Shown here one piece after another: positions 42,771 to 51,196 of a stretch of DNA of 64,000 bases (its first letter is position 1; the number at the start of each line of letters is the position of its first letter). The stretch is from Paraplanobispora takensis (GTDB lineage Bacteria; Actinomycetota; Actinomycetes; Streptosporangiales; Streptosporangiaceae). A program made the position numbers and the translations under genes. The notes under the pieces were generated by a model. The model saw only the letters and a program-made list of their open reading frames with translations. It did not search any database and was not told the DNA's origin. The DNA lies in the NCBI RefSeq assembly GCF_016863195.1, contig NZ_BOOK01000037.1, positions 117,259 to 181,258 of the forward strand. Reading direction: 5' to 3'.

Positions 42771-43619
42771 TCAAGACCCGCCGGTGCGGCGCAGGAGGGC
42801 CCGGCGGACCAGCCAGGCGAGCAGGGTGACGGCCGCGACGGCGGCGACCAGCGGGGCGACGCGCTTGAGCAGGGGGATGCCGGCCACCTCCAGGAGGTCG
42901 AGGGCCTCCTCCTCGGGGGTGCGGGAGGTGCGGGCGGTCCCGCCCGGATGGGGGTCCTGGCCGCGGATCTCCTCGGCGTCGCCGGGGGCGGGGACCACGG
43001 TGAGGGAGACCGGGCGCGAGGGCTCGGGGGGCTCCGGGGGCCCGCCGTCCCCTGTGGAGGGCACCAGGGACCCCTCCCGGGAACCGGAGGGCTCCTGCGC
43101 GGGGCCGGCGGGCACGACCGGGGTCAGGGGGGTGACGTTCGCGGGCCCCGCCGCGGGCTCGGCTCCCGGGCCCTCCCCGAGCAGGTCGGAGAGGTTGGCG
43201 GCGAATCTGTCGATCAGCTTGGCGCCGACCTCGGCCATCACGCCCCGGCCGAACTGGGCGGGGCGCCCCGTCACGTTGAAGGTCGTGTCGACGGTGACCC
43301 GGGTGGCGGAGCCCTCGGGGTGCAGGCGCGCGGTGACCGTGGCGCCGGCCGTCCCCGAGCCCCGCGCCTCCTTGCCCGCGGCCTTGATGGTGAGGGAGTG
43401 GGCGTCCTTGTCCACGTCCTGGAAGGAGGCGTCGCCGCGGTAGGTGACGGTGATCGGGCCGACCTTCACCTTCATCCGCCCGGTGAAGGAGTCGCCTTCG
43501 ACGGTGTCGAGCGTGGCCCCCGGCAGGCAGGGCGCGACCCGCTCGACGTCGAGCAGGACCGCCCAGGCCTGCTCGATCGAGACCGGGACCGTGAACTCGT
43601 GCTCGAACCGCATCGCCAT
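42771..43619 (-). CDS. coxG: CoxG-like SRPBCC protein with C-terminal membrane anchor
   Basis: A 282-residue protein. Residues 1 to about 150 match the CoxG/SRPBCC (START-like) domain: FEHEFTVPVSIEQAWAVLLDVERVAPCLPGATLDTVEGDSFTGRMKVKVGP, with GRPAQFGRGVMAEVGAKLIDRFAANL at its end. A proline/glutamate-rich linker follows (about 155-250) and one C-terminal helix (PLVAAVAAVTLLAWLVRRALL) anchors it. CoxG of Oligotropha is needed to bind CO dehydrogenase to the membrane, and the anchor here fits that role. AAGGAG precedes ATG 43619. It is separated from CoxM by 235 bp that contain GACGCCGTTTCCGCGA-like repeats (43664-43735) and a 15-bp tandem array. It may share a transcript with the peptide and ThiF genes. 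Confidence 0.85.
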   Translation of the reverse strand: MAMRFEHEFTVPVSIEQAWAVLLDVERVAPCLPGATLDTVEGDSFTGRMKVKVGPITVTYRGDASFQDVDKDAHSLTIKAAGKEARGSGTAGATVTARLHPEGSATRVTVDTTFNVTGRPAQFGRGVMAEVGAKLIDRFAANLSDLLGEGPGAEPAAGPANVTPLTPVVPAGPAQEPSGSREGSLVPSTGDGGPPEPPEPSRPVSLTVVPAPGDAEEIRGQDPHPGGTARTSRTPEEEALDLLEVAGIPLLKRVAPLVAAVAAVTLLAWLVRRALLRRTGGS

Positions 43620-43800
43620 CGATTCGCTCCTTGTCGGTCGGTGGGACAGTCCGCCGTCCCGCGACGCCGTTTCCGCGAGGCCGTTCCCGGAACGCCGTCC
43701 CGGGACGCCGTTTCCGCGACGCTGTGATGCCTGCGACATTACGGCGACGCACGGTGAGGTGACCAGAGCCCGCCGGCCGGTGCCGGGTACCGGCCGGCGG

Positions 43801-43860
43801 GCTCGTGGATCAGGCGCCCGTGGATCAGGCGCCCGTGGGTCGGGCGCTCACGGATCAGGT
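43801..43860. repeat. Tandem 15-bp repeat, four copies, over the coxM stop codon
   Basis: Units like GCCCGTGGATCAGGC start at 43801, 43816, 43831 and 43846. The period is a multiple of three and units 1, 2 and 4 each contain an in-frame TGA on the minus strand, so the stop codon of coxM has been multiplied. Confidence 0.9.
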
Positions 43861-44742
43861 GCTCGCGGCCCGGACGGCGCGGTAGGTCAGCACCCGGGCC
43901 AGGTGACGGCGGTAGTCGGAGGTGGCGTGCAGGTCGGCCGGGGGCGAGGTGTCGTCGGCCGCCTCGCCGCAGGCGTCCCTGACCGGGTCGTGGCCGCCGT
44001 TGGAGGCGCCGTTCCCGTCCGGCGCGGGGGAGGGCGCCCCCCGCAGGGCCGCCTCCACGGCCGAGGCCCGCACCGGGGTGGAGCCCATGTTGGTCAGGCC
44101 GACCCGGGCCTCGGAGATGGCGCCCCCCTCGGTCCTGACGGCGGCCGCCACGCCGACGATCGCCCAGGCCTGCGCGGTCCGGTGGAACTTCTCGTAGTGG
44201 AAGCCCCACCCGGCGCCGAGCTTGGGCACCTGGACGCCGACCAGCACCTCGCCCGGATCCAGGGCGGACTCCAGATAGTCGACGAAGAAGTCGGACGCGG
44301 GGATCTCCCGCTGGCCGCCGGTCATCCGGGTGACGAAGACGCAGCCCAGGGCCAGCGCGACGGCGGGCAGGTCCCCGGCCGGGTCGGCGTGGGCCAGCGA
44401 GCCGCCGAAGGTGCCGCGGTGCCGTACCGCCGGGTCGGCGACCGTGGCGGTGGCCAGCGCGACCAGCGGGACGTGCTCGCGGATCACCGGGGAGCGCATC
44501 ACCTCGTCGTGCGTGGTGAGCGCGCCGATGAACACGTGGTCGCCCCGGTCCTGCACGCCGTGCAGCTCCGGCAGCCGCCCGAGGTCGACGAGCACCGACG
44601 GGTAGGCCAGCCGCAGCCGCAGCAGCGGCAGCAGGGACTGACCCCCGGCCAGGACCTTGGCCTCCTCGCCCGTGGTGGCCAGGACGTGGCAGGCCTCCTC
44701 CAGGGACGCGGGCCTGACGTAGTCGAACGCCGCCGGGATCAT
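43855..44742 (-). CDS. coxM: CO dehydrogenase-type FAD-binding medium subunit (CoxM)
   Basis: A 295-residue flavoprotein subunit of a molybdenum hydroxylase. It starts [21 protein letters not shown] and shows the two FAD pyrophosphate motifs, AGGQSLLPLLRLR (about residues 32-44) and TFGGSLAHADPAGDLP (about 113-128), then a CO-dehydrogenase-C domain. The protein passes electrons from the 2Fe-2S subunit to the external acceptor. AAGGAGG lies before the ATG, which also overlaps the coxL stop (ATGA), so L and M are coupled. Residues 240-270 (SPAPDGNGASNGGHDPVRDACGEAADDTSPPAD) form an odd low-complexity insert. Its stop lies in a 15-bp tandem array. Confidence 0.92.
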   Translation of the reverse strand: MIPAAFDYVRPASLEEACHVLATTGEEAKVLAGGQSLLPLLRLRLAYPSVLVDLGRLPELHGVQDRGDHVFIGALTTHDEVMRSPVIREHVPLVALATATVADPAVRHRGTFGGSLAHADPAGDLPAVALALGCVFVTRMTGGQREIPASDFFVDYLESALDPGEVLVGVQVPKLGAGWGFHYEKFHRTAQAWAIVGVAAAVRTEGGAISEARVGLTNMGSTPVRASAVEAALRGAPSPAPDGNGASNGGHDPVRDACGEAADDTSPPADLHATSDYRRHLARVLTYRAVRAAST

Positions 44743-47189
44743 CGCTCGCCTCCTTCGGCCTCGGTCGGTCCCGCCCACCCGGCGGCGGCGCCGCCGCTTT
44801 CGGAGATCGCCCGCCAGATCCGCTCCGGGCTGCAGGGCATCCGCACGTCGCGCACGCCGTACGGCCGCAGCGCGTCGACGACGGCGTTGACCACGGCCGG
44901 GGTGGCGGCGATCGTCCCCGCCTCGCCGACGCCCTTGACGCCGAGCGCGTTGCTGGTGGCGGGGGTCTCGGTCCGGTCGGTGACGAACTCGGGCAGGTCG
45001 GCCGCCGACGGGATCAGGTAGTCGGTCATCGTCGTGGTCAGCAGGTTGCCCTCGGAGTCGTAGACCGCCTCCTCGAACAGGGCCTGCCCGATGCCCTGGG
45101 CGATGCCGCCGTGCACCTGGCCCTCGACGATCAGCGGGTTCACCACGTTGCCCACGTCGTCGACCGCCACGTACGAGCGGATCTTCGTCATGCCGGTCTC
45201 GGTGTCCACCTCGACCGCGCACAGGTGGGTGCCGTGCGGGAAGGAGAAGTTCTGCGGGTCGAAGGTCACATCGGCGTCCAGCCGGGGCTCGAAGCCCTCC
45301 GGCAGGTCGTGCGCGGCGAAGGCGGCCAGGGCCAGCTCCTGGATCGTCTTGCCCGCCGAGGTGCCGCGCACCGAGAACGTGCCGCCGGAGAACTCGATGT
45401 CGTCGGGGGAGGCCTCCAGCATGTGCGCGGCCAGTTTCCTGGCCCTGTCCTTCACCTTCTCGCAGGCCTGCAGTACGGCGACGCCGCCGATCACCAGCGA
45501 GCGCGAGCCGTAGGTGTCCATGCCCTTGGGGGCGACCGTGGTGTCGCCGTGCAGCACCGCGACGTCCTCGAACGGCACGCCCATGGCGTCGGCCGCGATC
45601 TGGCTCCAGGCCGTCTCGTGGCCCTGGCCGTGCGGCGAGGTGCCGGTGACGACCTCGACCTTGCCGGTGGGCAGCAGGCGGACCGTGGCGTGCTCCCAGC
45701 CGCCCGCCCCGTAGCTGAGGCTGCCCAGGACGCGGGAGGGCGCCAGACCGCACATCTCGGTGTAGGTGGACACGCCGATGCCGAGCTGGACGGGGTCCCG
45801 GCGGTCGCGCCGGTCGGCCTGCTCGGCGCGGAGCTTGTCATAGCCGAACAGGGCCAGCGCCCGGTCCGTGGCGGCCTCGTAGTTGCCGGAGTCGTAGGTC
45901 AGACCGGCGATCGTGGTGTAGGGGAACTCCTGGTGGGTGATCCAGTTGCGCCGCCGCACCTCGACGGGGTCCATGCCCAGCTCGTGGGCGAGTTCGTCGA
46001 CGGCCCGCTCGATCGCGAACGTGGCCTCGGGGCGGCCCGCGCCGCGGTAGGCGTCGGTGGGCATCTTGGTGGTGAAGACGCCCGTGCAGGTGAAGTCGTA
46101 GGCGTCCATCTTGTAGATGCCGTTGTACATGAACGCGCCGAGGATCGGGATGCCCGGCGTGACCAGCATCAGGTAGGCGCCCATGTCGGCCAGCAGGTCC
46201 GCCCGCATGCCCCGGATGCGCCCGTCCCGCTCGGCGGCCAGGGTGATCCGCTGGAGCTGGTCGCGGCCGTGGTGCACGGTCAGGTTGCCCTCGGAGCGGG
46301 ACTCGGTCCACTTCACCGGCTTGCCGAGCCGGCGGGTCAGCAGCAGGCAGAGCACCTCCTCGGCGGTGACCTGGAGCTTGGACCCGAAGCCGCCGCCCAC
46401 GTCGGGGGCGACCACCCGAAGCAGGTGCTCGGGGATGCCGGTGGTCAGCGCCAGCATGACGCGCAGGACGTGCGGGATCTGCGTGGAGGAGTACAGGGTG
46501 AAGGCGGTGCCGTCGGTGGTGGCCACCACCGCGCGGGGCTCCATGGCGGTGGGGATGAGCCGCTGCTGGACGTAGGTGCGCTCGATCACCACGGGGGCGT
46601 CGCGGAAGGCGGCCTCGACGTCACCGCCGGAGAACTTCCAGGTGAAGGACCGGTTGCCGGCCTCGTGGACCTTCGGGGAGCCCTCGGCCAGCGCCTCGGT
46701 CATGTCGAGCACGGGCTCCAGCGGCTCGTAGTCGACCTCGATCGCCTCCAGGGCGTCGGCGGCCTTGTAGCGGTCGGTGGCGACCACGCAGGCCACGGCC
46801 TCGCCGACGTAGCGGACCTCCTCGACCGCCATGGGCGGGTGGTCGGGGATGACGATGTCCTCGGTGACCGGCCAGGCGCACGGCAGGCTGCCCTGCTCGG
46901 CCGCGAAGTCCCGGCCGGTGTAGACGGCGGCCACGCCGGGCTGGTTGCGCGCGGCCGAGGTGTCCACCCGGGTGATCCGCGCGTGCGCCATCGGGCTGCG
47001 CAGGAAGGCCACGTACAGCATGCCGGGCAGCTGGATGTCGTCGGTCCACAGCGTGCGGCCGGTGATCAGCCGGGCGTCCTCCTTGCGCCTGCGGGCCCGG
47101 CCGATCTCACGGCCCGGGTCGGGGGAGCCGAGCCGGTCGCTCTCGGCGATGCGCCGGGCGACCATCCCGGCGTCGATCTGCTCGGTCAT
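44739..47189 (-). CDS. coxL: Form II CO dehydrogenase-like molybdopterin large subunit (CoxL)
   Basis: An 816-residue catalytic subunit binding molybdopterin cytosine dinucleotide. Motifs run [32 protein letters not shown] (start of the aldehyde oxidase/xanthine dehydrogenase a/b hammerhead), [31 protein letters not shown] (A380-R386), [20 protein letters not shown] and [24 protein letters not shown] with the active-site glutamate in GVGEAG. The active-site loop AYRGAGR defines form II, not the AYXCSFR of form I enzymes proven to oxidise CO; form II substrates remain uncertain. Both ends overlap its neighbours by 4 bp (ATGA). Order S-L-M also matches form II operons. Confidence 0.93.
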   Translation of the reverse strand: MTEQIDAGMVARRIAESDRLGSPDPGREIGRARRRKEDARLITGRTLWTDDIQLPGMLYVAFLRSPMAHARITRVDTSAARNQPGVAAVYTGRDFAAEQGSLPCAWPVTEDIVIPDHPPMAVEEVRYVGEAVACVVATDRYKAADALEAIEVDYEPLEPVLDMTEALAEGSPKVHEAGNRSFTWKFSGGDVEAAFRDAPVVIERTYVQQRLIPTAMEPRAVVATTDGTAFTLYSSTQIPHVLRVMLALTTGIPEHLLRVVAPDVGGGFGSKLQVTAEEVLCLLLTRRLGKPVKWTESRSEGNLTVHHGRDQLQRITLAAERDGRIRGMRADLLADMGAYLMLVTPGIPILGAFMYNGIYKMDAYDFTCTGVFTTKMPTDAYRGAGRPEATFAIERAVDELAHELGMDPVEVRRRNWITHQEFPYTTIAGLTYDSGNYEAATDRALALFGYDKLRAEQADRRDRRDPVQLGIGVSTYTEMCGLAPSRVLGSLSYGAGGWEHATVRLLPTGKVEVVTGTSPHGQGHETAWSQIAADAMGVPFEDVAVLHGDTTVAPKGMDTYGSRSLVIGGVAVLQACEKVKDRARKLAAHMLEASPDDIEFSGGTFSVRGTSAGKTIQELALAAFAAHDLPEGFEPRLDADVTFDPQNFSFPHGTHLCAVEVDTETGMTKIRSYVAVDDVGNVVNPLIVEGQVHGGIAQGIGQALFEEAVYDSEGNLLTTTMTDYLIPSAADLPEFVTDRTETPATSNALGVKGVGEAGTIAATPAVVNAVVDALRPYGVRDVRMPCSPERIWRAISESGGAAAGWAGPTEAEGGER

Positions 47190-47671
47190 GAGGTCCGCAC
47201 CCCCTCGCCCGACATCTCCTGCGCGCCGCGCCGTACCGCCCTGACGATGTTGCAGTAACCCGTGCACCGGCACAGGTTGCCTTCGAGTCCCCGGCGGATC
47301 GCCTCGTCGGACGGGTCGGGATCGTCCTTGAGCAGGTCGACGGCGGCCATGATCATGCCCGGGGTGCAGTAGCCGCACTGCAGCGCGTGCTCGGCGTGGA
47401 AGGCCTCCTGCATGGGATGCAGCCTGCCGTTCCGAGCCAGGCCCTCGATGGTGACGACGTCGGACCCGTCTGCCTGCACGGCCAGGACGGAGCAGCTCTT
47501 GGCGCTCCTGCCGTCGAGCATCACGGTGCAGGCGCCGCAGTTGCCGGTGTCGCAGCCGACGGGCGTCCCGGTCTTGCCGAGCCGGTCCCTCAGGAGATGG
47601 ACGAGGAGGAGGCGCGGCTCGACCTCCTCCTCGTAGACGATTCCGTCGACGGTGACGGTGATTCGGGGCAT
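47186..47671 (-). CDS. coxS: 2Fe-2S small subunit of the CO dehydrogenase-like enzyme (CoxS)
   Basis: A 161-residue protein with two 2Fe-2S clusters. The N-terminal plant-ferredoxin-like cluster uses C40, C45, C48 and C60 ([16 protein letters not shown]); the C-terminal helical cluster uses C99, C102, C134 and C136 (QCGYCTPGM and NLCRCTGYC). It relays electrons from the molybdenum site to the FAD subunit. ATG 47671 follows TTGGAGG by 5 bases and is preferred to an upstream in-frame start. Its stop overlaps the coxL start (ATGA). It is the promoter-proximal gene; a good promoter lies 60-85 bp upstream. Confidence 0.95.
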   Translation of the reverse strand: MPRITVTVDGIVYEEEVEPRLLLVHLLRDRLGKTGTPVGCDTGNCGACTVMLDGRSAKSCSVLAVQADGSDVVTIEGLARNGRLHPMQEAFHAEHALQCGYCTPGMIMAAVDLLKDDPDPSDEAIRRGLEGNLCRCTGYCNIVRAVRRGAQEMSGEGVRTS

Positions 47672-47728
47672 ACGTCCTCCAAGGTGCACCCGCGGGGGGG
47701 ATAGGAGAAGTGAGAGCCGACAAACGTG

Positions 47729-47756
47729 AACGTACGCCCCTGTTGTTCGCGGTCAA
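47729..47756 (-). promoter_or_regulatory. Promoter of the cox-like operon
   Basis: On the minus strand TTGACC (47756-47751) and TACGTT (47734-47729) are 16 bp apart. Transcription would begin near 47722, leaving a leader of about 50 bases. The -35 box overlaps the stop codon of the upstream oxidase-like gene. Confidence 0.6.
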
Positions 47757-48745
47757 CCCCCCGCGGCCAGATGGGCGGCGGGCTCGATGACCGGGGGGTT
47801 GTGCCGGGAATGATCCCCGGCCGCCCAGCGGAGCGGGACCGCCCCGCGGACGTGGACGACCTCCTCCACGTCGAACCCGACCAGCCGCTCCGCCCCCGGT
47901 ACGCCGCCCGGATCCCAGTCCACCCGCGCCCGGCCGGTCAGGTGCAGGGCGTCACCGGTGTCCCACCCCAGGAAGAGCAGGCCGCAGCGCTCGTCCAGCT
48001 CCAGGTTGCCGAGCGTCATGTACATCGAGTTGCCCAGGTAATCCGGCCAGACCAGCCGCCGGGCGCCGGCCGTCCGCACGAACCCGGGGTCGCCGCCCCG
48101 GTGGGACACGTCGGCGCCGAGCCCGCCGGCGCGGGTGGCGACGAAGAACGTGTCCGCACCGTCGATCCACGCGCGCTGCCCGGCGGTGAGCGCCCCGGAG
48201 ACGTGCGCGCCGCCCGGCACCGGGGCCGCGTCGGCGCCGGGCGTCCTGGACCGGATGTATTTGGGGCAGTTGGCGTAGACCTGTTCGGTGCGGACGACGA
48301 GCCGGTCGCCGTCCCTGCGCGCCCTGCCGTTGATCCGCATCCGCCGCCGGGTCGCGGGATCGATGGCGAGCATGCCCACGTCGTGCTCGTCGTCCCGGTC
48401 GTCCGGGTCATGCCCGCCGTCCCGCGCCACACCGTCGTACGGCCCGCCCGCGGCCGTGCCCGCCGCGGCGCCGAACAGCCCGGCCAGCGGGTCGTGCGGG
48501 CCGGGGAGGGCGTCGATCACGACCGTCCGTTCGTCGAGGGGCCCGGCGAACCCCGTGGGACCGGTCAGGGGACCGGCCCAGATCCGGCCGGAGGCGTCGG
48601 CGGCCCCGACGACGAGCATCCGCTGTGCGCGCAGGAACTCGCCCGCCACCGGCGGGATCTCCGGCCGGGTCCGCACCGATCCCAGCTCGCCGGCCCGCGG
48701 CACCCCGGCCCGCCGCTGGACGGCCGCCTCTCCTTCGTGCCTCAT
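47753..48745 (-). CDS. Pyridoxamine 5'-phosphate oxidase-like FMN-binding split-barrel protein
   Basis: A 330-residue protein of the larger PNPOx-like flavin family. The core spans FLRAQRMLVVGAADASGRIWAGPLTGPTGFA (about residues 37-67), TRRRMRINGRARRDGDRLVVRTEQVYANCPKYI (about 128-160, the conserved YxNCPKYI motif) and a second split-barrel half, WIDGADTFFVATRA...LVWPDYLGNSMYMTLGNLELDERCGLLF. The NCPKY motif and double barrel are typical of actinobacterial FMN/F420-associated oxidoreductases often fused to ferredoxin reductases; here it stands alone. Role is probably redox or detoxification. A low-complexity acidic stretch (DPDDRDDEHD) lies before the motif. GGGAGGGAC precedes the ATG. It shares its strand with the VOC gene 27 bp upstream. 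Confidence 0.8.
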   Translation of the reverse strand: MRHEGEAAVQRRAGVPRAGELGSVRTRPEIPPVAGEFLRAQRMLVVGAADASGRIWAGPLTGPTGFAGPLDERTVVIDALPGPHDPLAGLFGAAAGTAAGGPYDGVARDGGHDPDDRDDEHDVGMLAIDPATRRRMRINGRARRDGDRLVVRTEQVYANCPKYIRSRTPGADAAPVPGGAHVSGALTAGQRAWIDGADTFFVATRAGGLGADVSHRGGDPGFVRTAGARRLVWPDYLGNSMYMTLGNLELDERCGLLFLGWDTGDALHLTGRARVDWDPGGVPGAERLVGFDVEEVVHVRGAVPLRWAAGDHSRHNPPVIEPAAHLAAGG

Positions 48746-48772
48746 GACGTGTCCCTCCCGCCCGTCGCCGGT

Positions 48773-49216
48773 CTAGAAGAAGCCGCAGGTGGGCGCGCCG
48801 GGGGTGGGGGCCGTCAGGCCCTGCGCGCCGGCGGGCGCGTAGATCTCCAGCCGGATGCCGTCCGGGTCCTCGAAGAAGACGCCGCCGGAGGAGGCGCCCT
48901 CGCCGTGCGGGACGACGCCGTCGTGGTGGAGCGTGGCCCCGAGCTCCCGGATGACGGTCTCGGCCCGCCGTACCGCCTCGATGTCCGGGACCTGGAAGGA
49001 CAGGTGGTGCAGGCCCGGCACGCCGGTGGCGAAGCGGCCCTCGCTCTGCTGCCACAGGGTCAGCACGAGCGTGCCGTCCTGCCCGAGGAAGGCGTAGCGG
49101 CGGCCCTGCCCGGCCGACTCCCCGACGATCTCGAAGCCGAAGACCTTCCGGTAGAAGTCCTTGGAGGCGTCGAGGTCGGAGACGTTGAGGCCCACGTGGC
49201 CGGTCTGAAAGCTCAT
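48773..49216 (-). CDS. VOC-superfamily (glyoxalase/dioxygenase-like) protein
   Basis: A 147-residue vicinal-oxygen-chelate protein with the paired beta-alpha-beta-beta-beta fold: GHVGLNVSDLDASKDFYRKVFGFEIVGE (first module, metal His8), GLHHLSFQVPDIEAVRRAE (second module) and FFEDPDGIRLEIYAP (metal Glu near residue 127). Members include glyoxalase I, extradiol dioxygenases and fosfomycin-resistance proteins, so the exact reaction is open. ATG 49216 is preceded by GGGAGA. A large palindrome starts 22 bp upstream of the gene, showing tight control. It is followed within 27 bp by the FMN protein on the same strand, a likely two-gene operon. Confidence 0.85.
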   Translation of the reverse strand: MSFQTGHVGLNVSDLDASKDFYRKVFGFEIVGESAGQGRRYAFLGQDGTLVLTLWQQSEGRFATGVPGLHHLSFQVPDIEAVRRAETVIRELGATLHHDGVVPHGEGASSGGVFFEDPDGIRLEIYAPAGAQGLTAPTPGAPTCGFF

Positions 49217-49237
49217 CCTGGTTCTCCCGTCGCGCTT

Positions 49238-49286
49238 TCTAACGGCTGAATCCGTTAGACGTCGTGACGACAGACTAACGGATTCA
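49238..49286. promoter_or_regulatory. Nested palindromic operator upstream of the VOC gene
   Basis: TCTAACGG/CCGTTAGA (49238-49245, 49252-49259) forms one perfect palindrome. TGAATCCGTTAG (49247-49258) and CTAACGGATTCA (49275-49286) form a perfect 12-bp inverted repeat around a smaller GTCGT-G-ACGAC. On the minus strand TAGTCT (49277-49272) may be the -10 box, so a repressor here would cover the promoter. Confidence 0.7.
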
Positions 49287-49306
49287 ATGCGCTATGTGCA
49301 TTAGAA

Positions 49307-49328
49307 GACAGTGATCTGCATCACTGTC
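49307..49328 (-). terminator. Hairpin after the DJ-1/PfpI gene
   Basis: Perfect 9-bp arms GACAGTGAT and ATCACTGTC around CTGC, 15 bp past the stop of the upstream minus-strand gene. It would separate that gene from the VOC operon; the operator cluster lies just beyond. Confidence 0.6.
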
Positions 49329-49343
49329 GGATGAGCGGCCGCA

Positions 49344-50015
49344 TCACTTCTCGCCGAGGGCGACCACGACCTCCTCGGCGGTTCCGGTGGCGCTCGCCGG
49401 GTTCTGGCCGGTCACCAGCCGGCCGTCGCGCACGACGTGCGGCTCGAAGTCGGGGGCCGAGGAGTGCAGGGCGCCGCGCTCGGTGAGGGCGTCCTGCAGC
49501 AGGAACGGCACCGTCCCGGTGAGCCCGACCGCCTCCTCCTCGGCGTTGGTGAAGGCGGCCACACGCCTGCCCGCGACCAGGTGGGTGCCGTCCGACAGGG
49601 TGAGGTTCACCAGGGCCGACGGGCCGTGGCACACGGCGGCCACCACCCCGCCGTTCTCGTAGACGGACCGGGCGAACCCGGCGAGGTCCCGGTCGCCGGG
49701 GAAGTCCCACACGGTGCCGTGGCCGCCGGCGAAGAAGACGGCGTCGTAGTCGCCCGGGTCGAGGTCCGCGACGCGCGGGGTCTTGCGCAGCCGCTCGCCG
49801 TACACCTCCAGGAACTCCTTCTGCACGGCGTCGGCGGGGTCGTAGCCGTCCTGCGGGGGCTCGCCGCCCGCGACGCTGGCCAGTTCCACCTCGAATCCGG
49901 AGGTACGGAAGACCTGCCACGGGTGGGCGGCCTCCGACACGTAGAACCCGGTGCTCCGGCCGGTCTCGCCGAGCCGGTCGTGGCTGGTCAGGATGGTGAG
50001 AATGCGCTTGGTCAT
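49344..50015 (-). CDS. DJ-1/PfpI family protein (Hsp31/glyoxalase III-like)
   Basis: A 223-residue class I glutamine-amidotransferase-like protein. VFFAGGHGTVWDFPGD carries the conserved glycine turn and AAVCHGPSALVNL the nucleophile elbow with the cysteine followed by histidine. HPWQVFRTSGFEVELASVAGG and DPADAVQKEFLEVYGERLRKTP resemble Hsp31/HchA-like members that act as glyoxalase III or protein deglycases. It probably detoxifies reactive carbonyls, which fits the VOC and FMN neighbours. ATG 50015 is chosen; 12 upstream codons are also open, without a clear ribosome site. It is divergent from a LysR-type gene with only 86 bp between starts, the classical layout for a LysR target. Confidence 0.87.
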   Translation of the reverse strand: MTKRILTILTSHDRLGETGRSTGFYVSEAAHPWQVFRTSGFEVELASVAGGEPPQDGYDPADAVQKEFLEVYGERLRKTPRVADLDPGDYDAVFFAGGHGTVWDFPGDRDLAGFARSVYENGGVVAAVCHGPSALVNLTLSDGTHLVAGRRVAAFTNAEEEAVGLTGTVPFLLQDALTERGALHSSAPDFEPHVVRDGRLVTGQNPASATGTAEEVVVALGEK

Positions 50016-50101
50016 GCATCGAGCATCACCGGTGCGGAGGCATCGGAGCAAATAGCCGAGACTATCCCCAGGTATCAGAATTGCGATGGGAGAACCGGCG
50101 G

Positions 50102-51118
50102 ATGGCCGTATCGCTGGACCTGCTGCGCACCTTCCTGGCGGTGTACCGCACGGGGTCCGTCACCGCCGCCGCGCACACCCTGGGGCTGGCCCAGCCGACG
50201 GTGAGCGCCCAGGTCAAGGCGTTGGAGGCGGTGCTGGAGCGCCGGTTGTTCGACCGCCTGCCGCGCGGGGTCGCCCCCACGGCCGCCGCCGACGAGCTGG
50301 CCCGGCGGCTCGCCGGGCCCCTCGACGCGCTGGCTGAGGCGGTCGGCGCCGATCTGGACCCGCAGGCGCCCGGCCGCGCCGTCCACCTGGGCGGGCCCGC
50401 CGAGCTGATGTCCGCCCGCGTCATGGGCGTGCTCGCCCCGCTGATCGCCGGCGGCATGCGGATCCGCGTCGAGCTCGGCCTCGCCGACGACCTGCTCGAC
50501 CTGCTCGCCGCCGGCACCCTCGACCTCGTCGTCTCCGCGGTCCGCCCCCGCCGCCGCGGCGTGCACGCCACCCCCCTGCTGGACGAGGAGTTCGTCCTGG
50601 TGGCCGCTCCCCGCTGGGCCGGCCGCGCGGCACCCGCGGCGGATCAGGGCGGGGCCGGCGGTGCGGAAGCCTCGGTGGATCAGGGCGGGGCCGGTGGGCG
50701 GCGGGCGGGTGCCGGGCCGGGGGCTCCGGACGCGGCCCGGCTGGCGGGGGTGCCGGTGGTCGCCTACGCCGAGGACCTGCCGGTCATCCGGCGCTACTGG
50801 CGGACCGTGTTCGGAACCCGGCCGGTCATGTCCGCCGCTCTGGTGATGCCCGACCTGCGCGGGGTCCTGGCCGCCGTGGCGGCGGGCGCGGGGATGTCGG
50901 TGGTGCCCCGCTATCTGTGCGAGGAGGAACTGGCGGCCGGGACGCTCGTCCCGCTCGCCGGGCCCGAGCTGCCGCCGATCAACACCCTGTTCCTCGCCGT
51001 CAGAGAGGGGGCGACGGCCCAGCGCGCGGTCGCGGCCGTCCACGACCACCTGCTCCGCTGGGGCAGGCGGTCCACCGCGCCCGGCGGTGAGGCGGTGGAA
51101 GCGAGCCCGAGAGCGTGA
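50102..51118 (+). CDS. LysR-family transcriptional regulator
   Basis: A 338-residue LysR regulator. The N-terminal winged helix has LDLLRTFLAVYRTGSVTAAAHTLGLAQPTVSAQVKALEAVLERRLFDRLPRG, the family signature. The effector domain follows, with LGGPAELMSARVM and VVPRYLCEEELAAGTLVPL. It probably senses a small molecule and controls the divergent DJ-1/PfpI gene. Residues about 180-215 hold a low-complexity insert made of a 12-residue duplication (VDQGGAGG-type, DNA period 36 bp at 50639-50701) between the two effector subdomains; this is absent from ordinary members. ATG 50102 with GGGAG upstream is preferred over an ATG at 50081. Confidence 0.9.
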   Translation: MAVSLDLLRTFLAVYRTGSVTAAAHTLGLAQPTVSAQVKALEAVLERRLFDRLPRGVAPTAAADELARRLAGPLDALAEAVGADLDPQAPGRAVHLGGPAELMSARVMGVLAPLIAGGMRIRVELGLADDLLDLLAAGTLDLVVSAVRPRRRGVHATPLLDEEFVLVAAPRWAGRAAPAADQGGAGGAEASVDQGGAGGRRAGAGPGAPDAARLAGVPVVAYAEDLPVIRRYWRTVFGTRPVMSAALVMPDLRGVLAAVAAGAGMSVVPRYLCEEELAAGTLVPLAGPELPPINTLFLAVREGATAQRAVAAVHDHLLRWGRRSTAPGGEAVEASPRA

Positions 51119-51196
51119 ACCGGAGACCGCGAGCCCGGCGGTCGCGGCAGTGGTGGTCGCCGGCCGTGGCCGTGCCCGAAGGCCCCGGTCCGGCGG

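Noticed and set aside
44739..47189. Large subunit called an aerobic CO dehydrogenase of form I.
   Set aside because: The active-site loop is AYRGAGR, not AYXCSFR.
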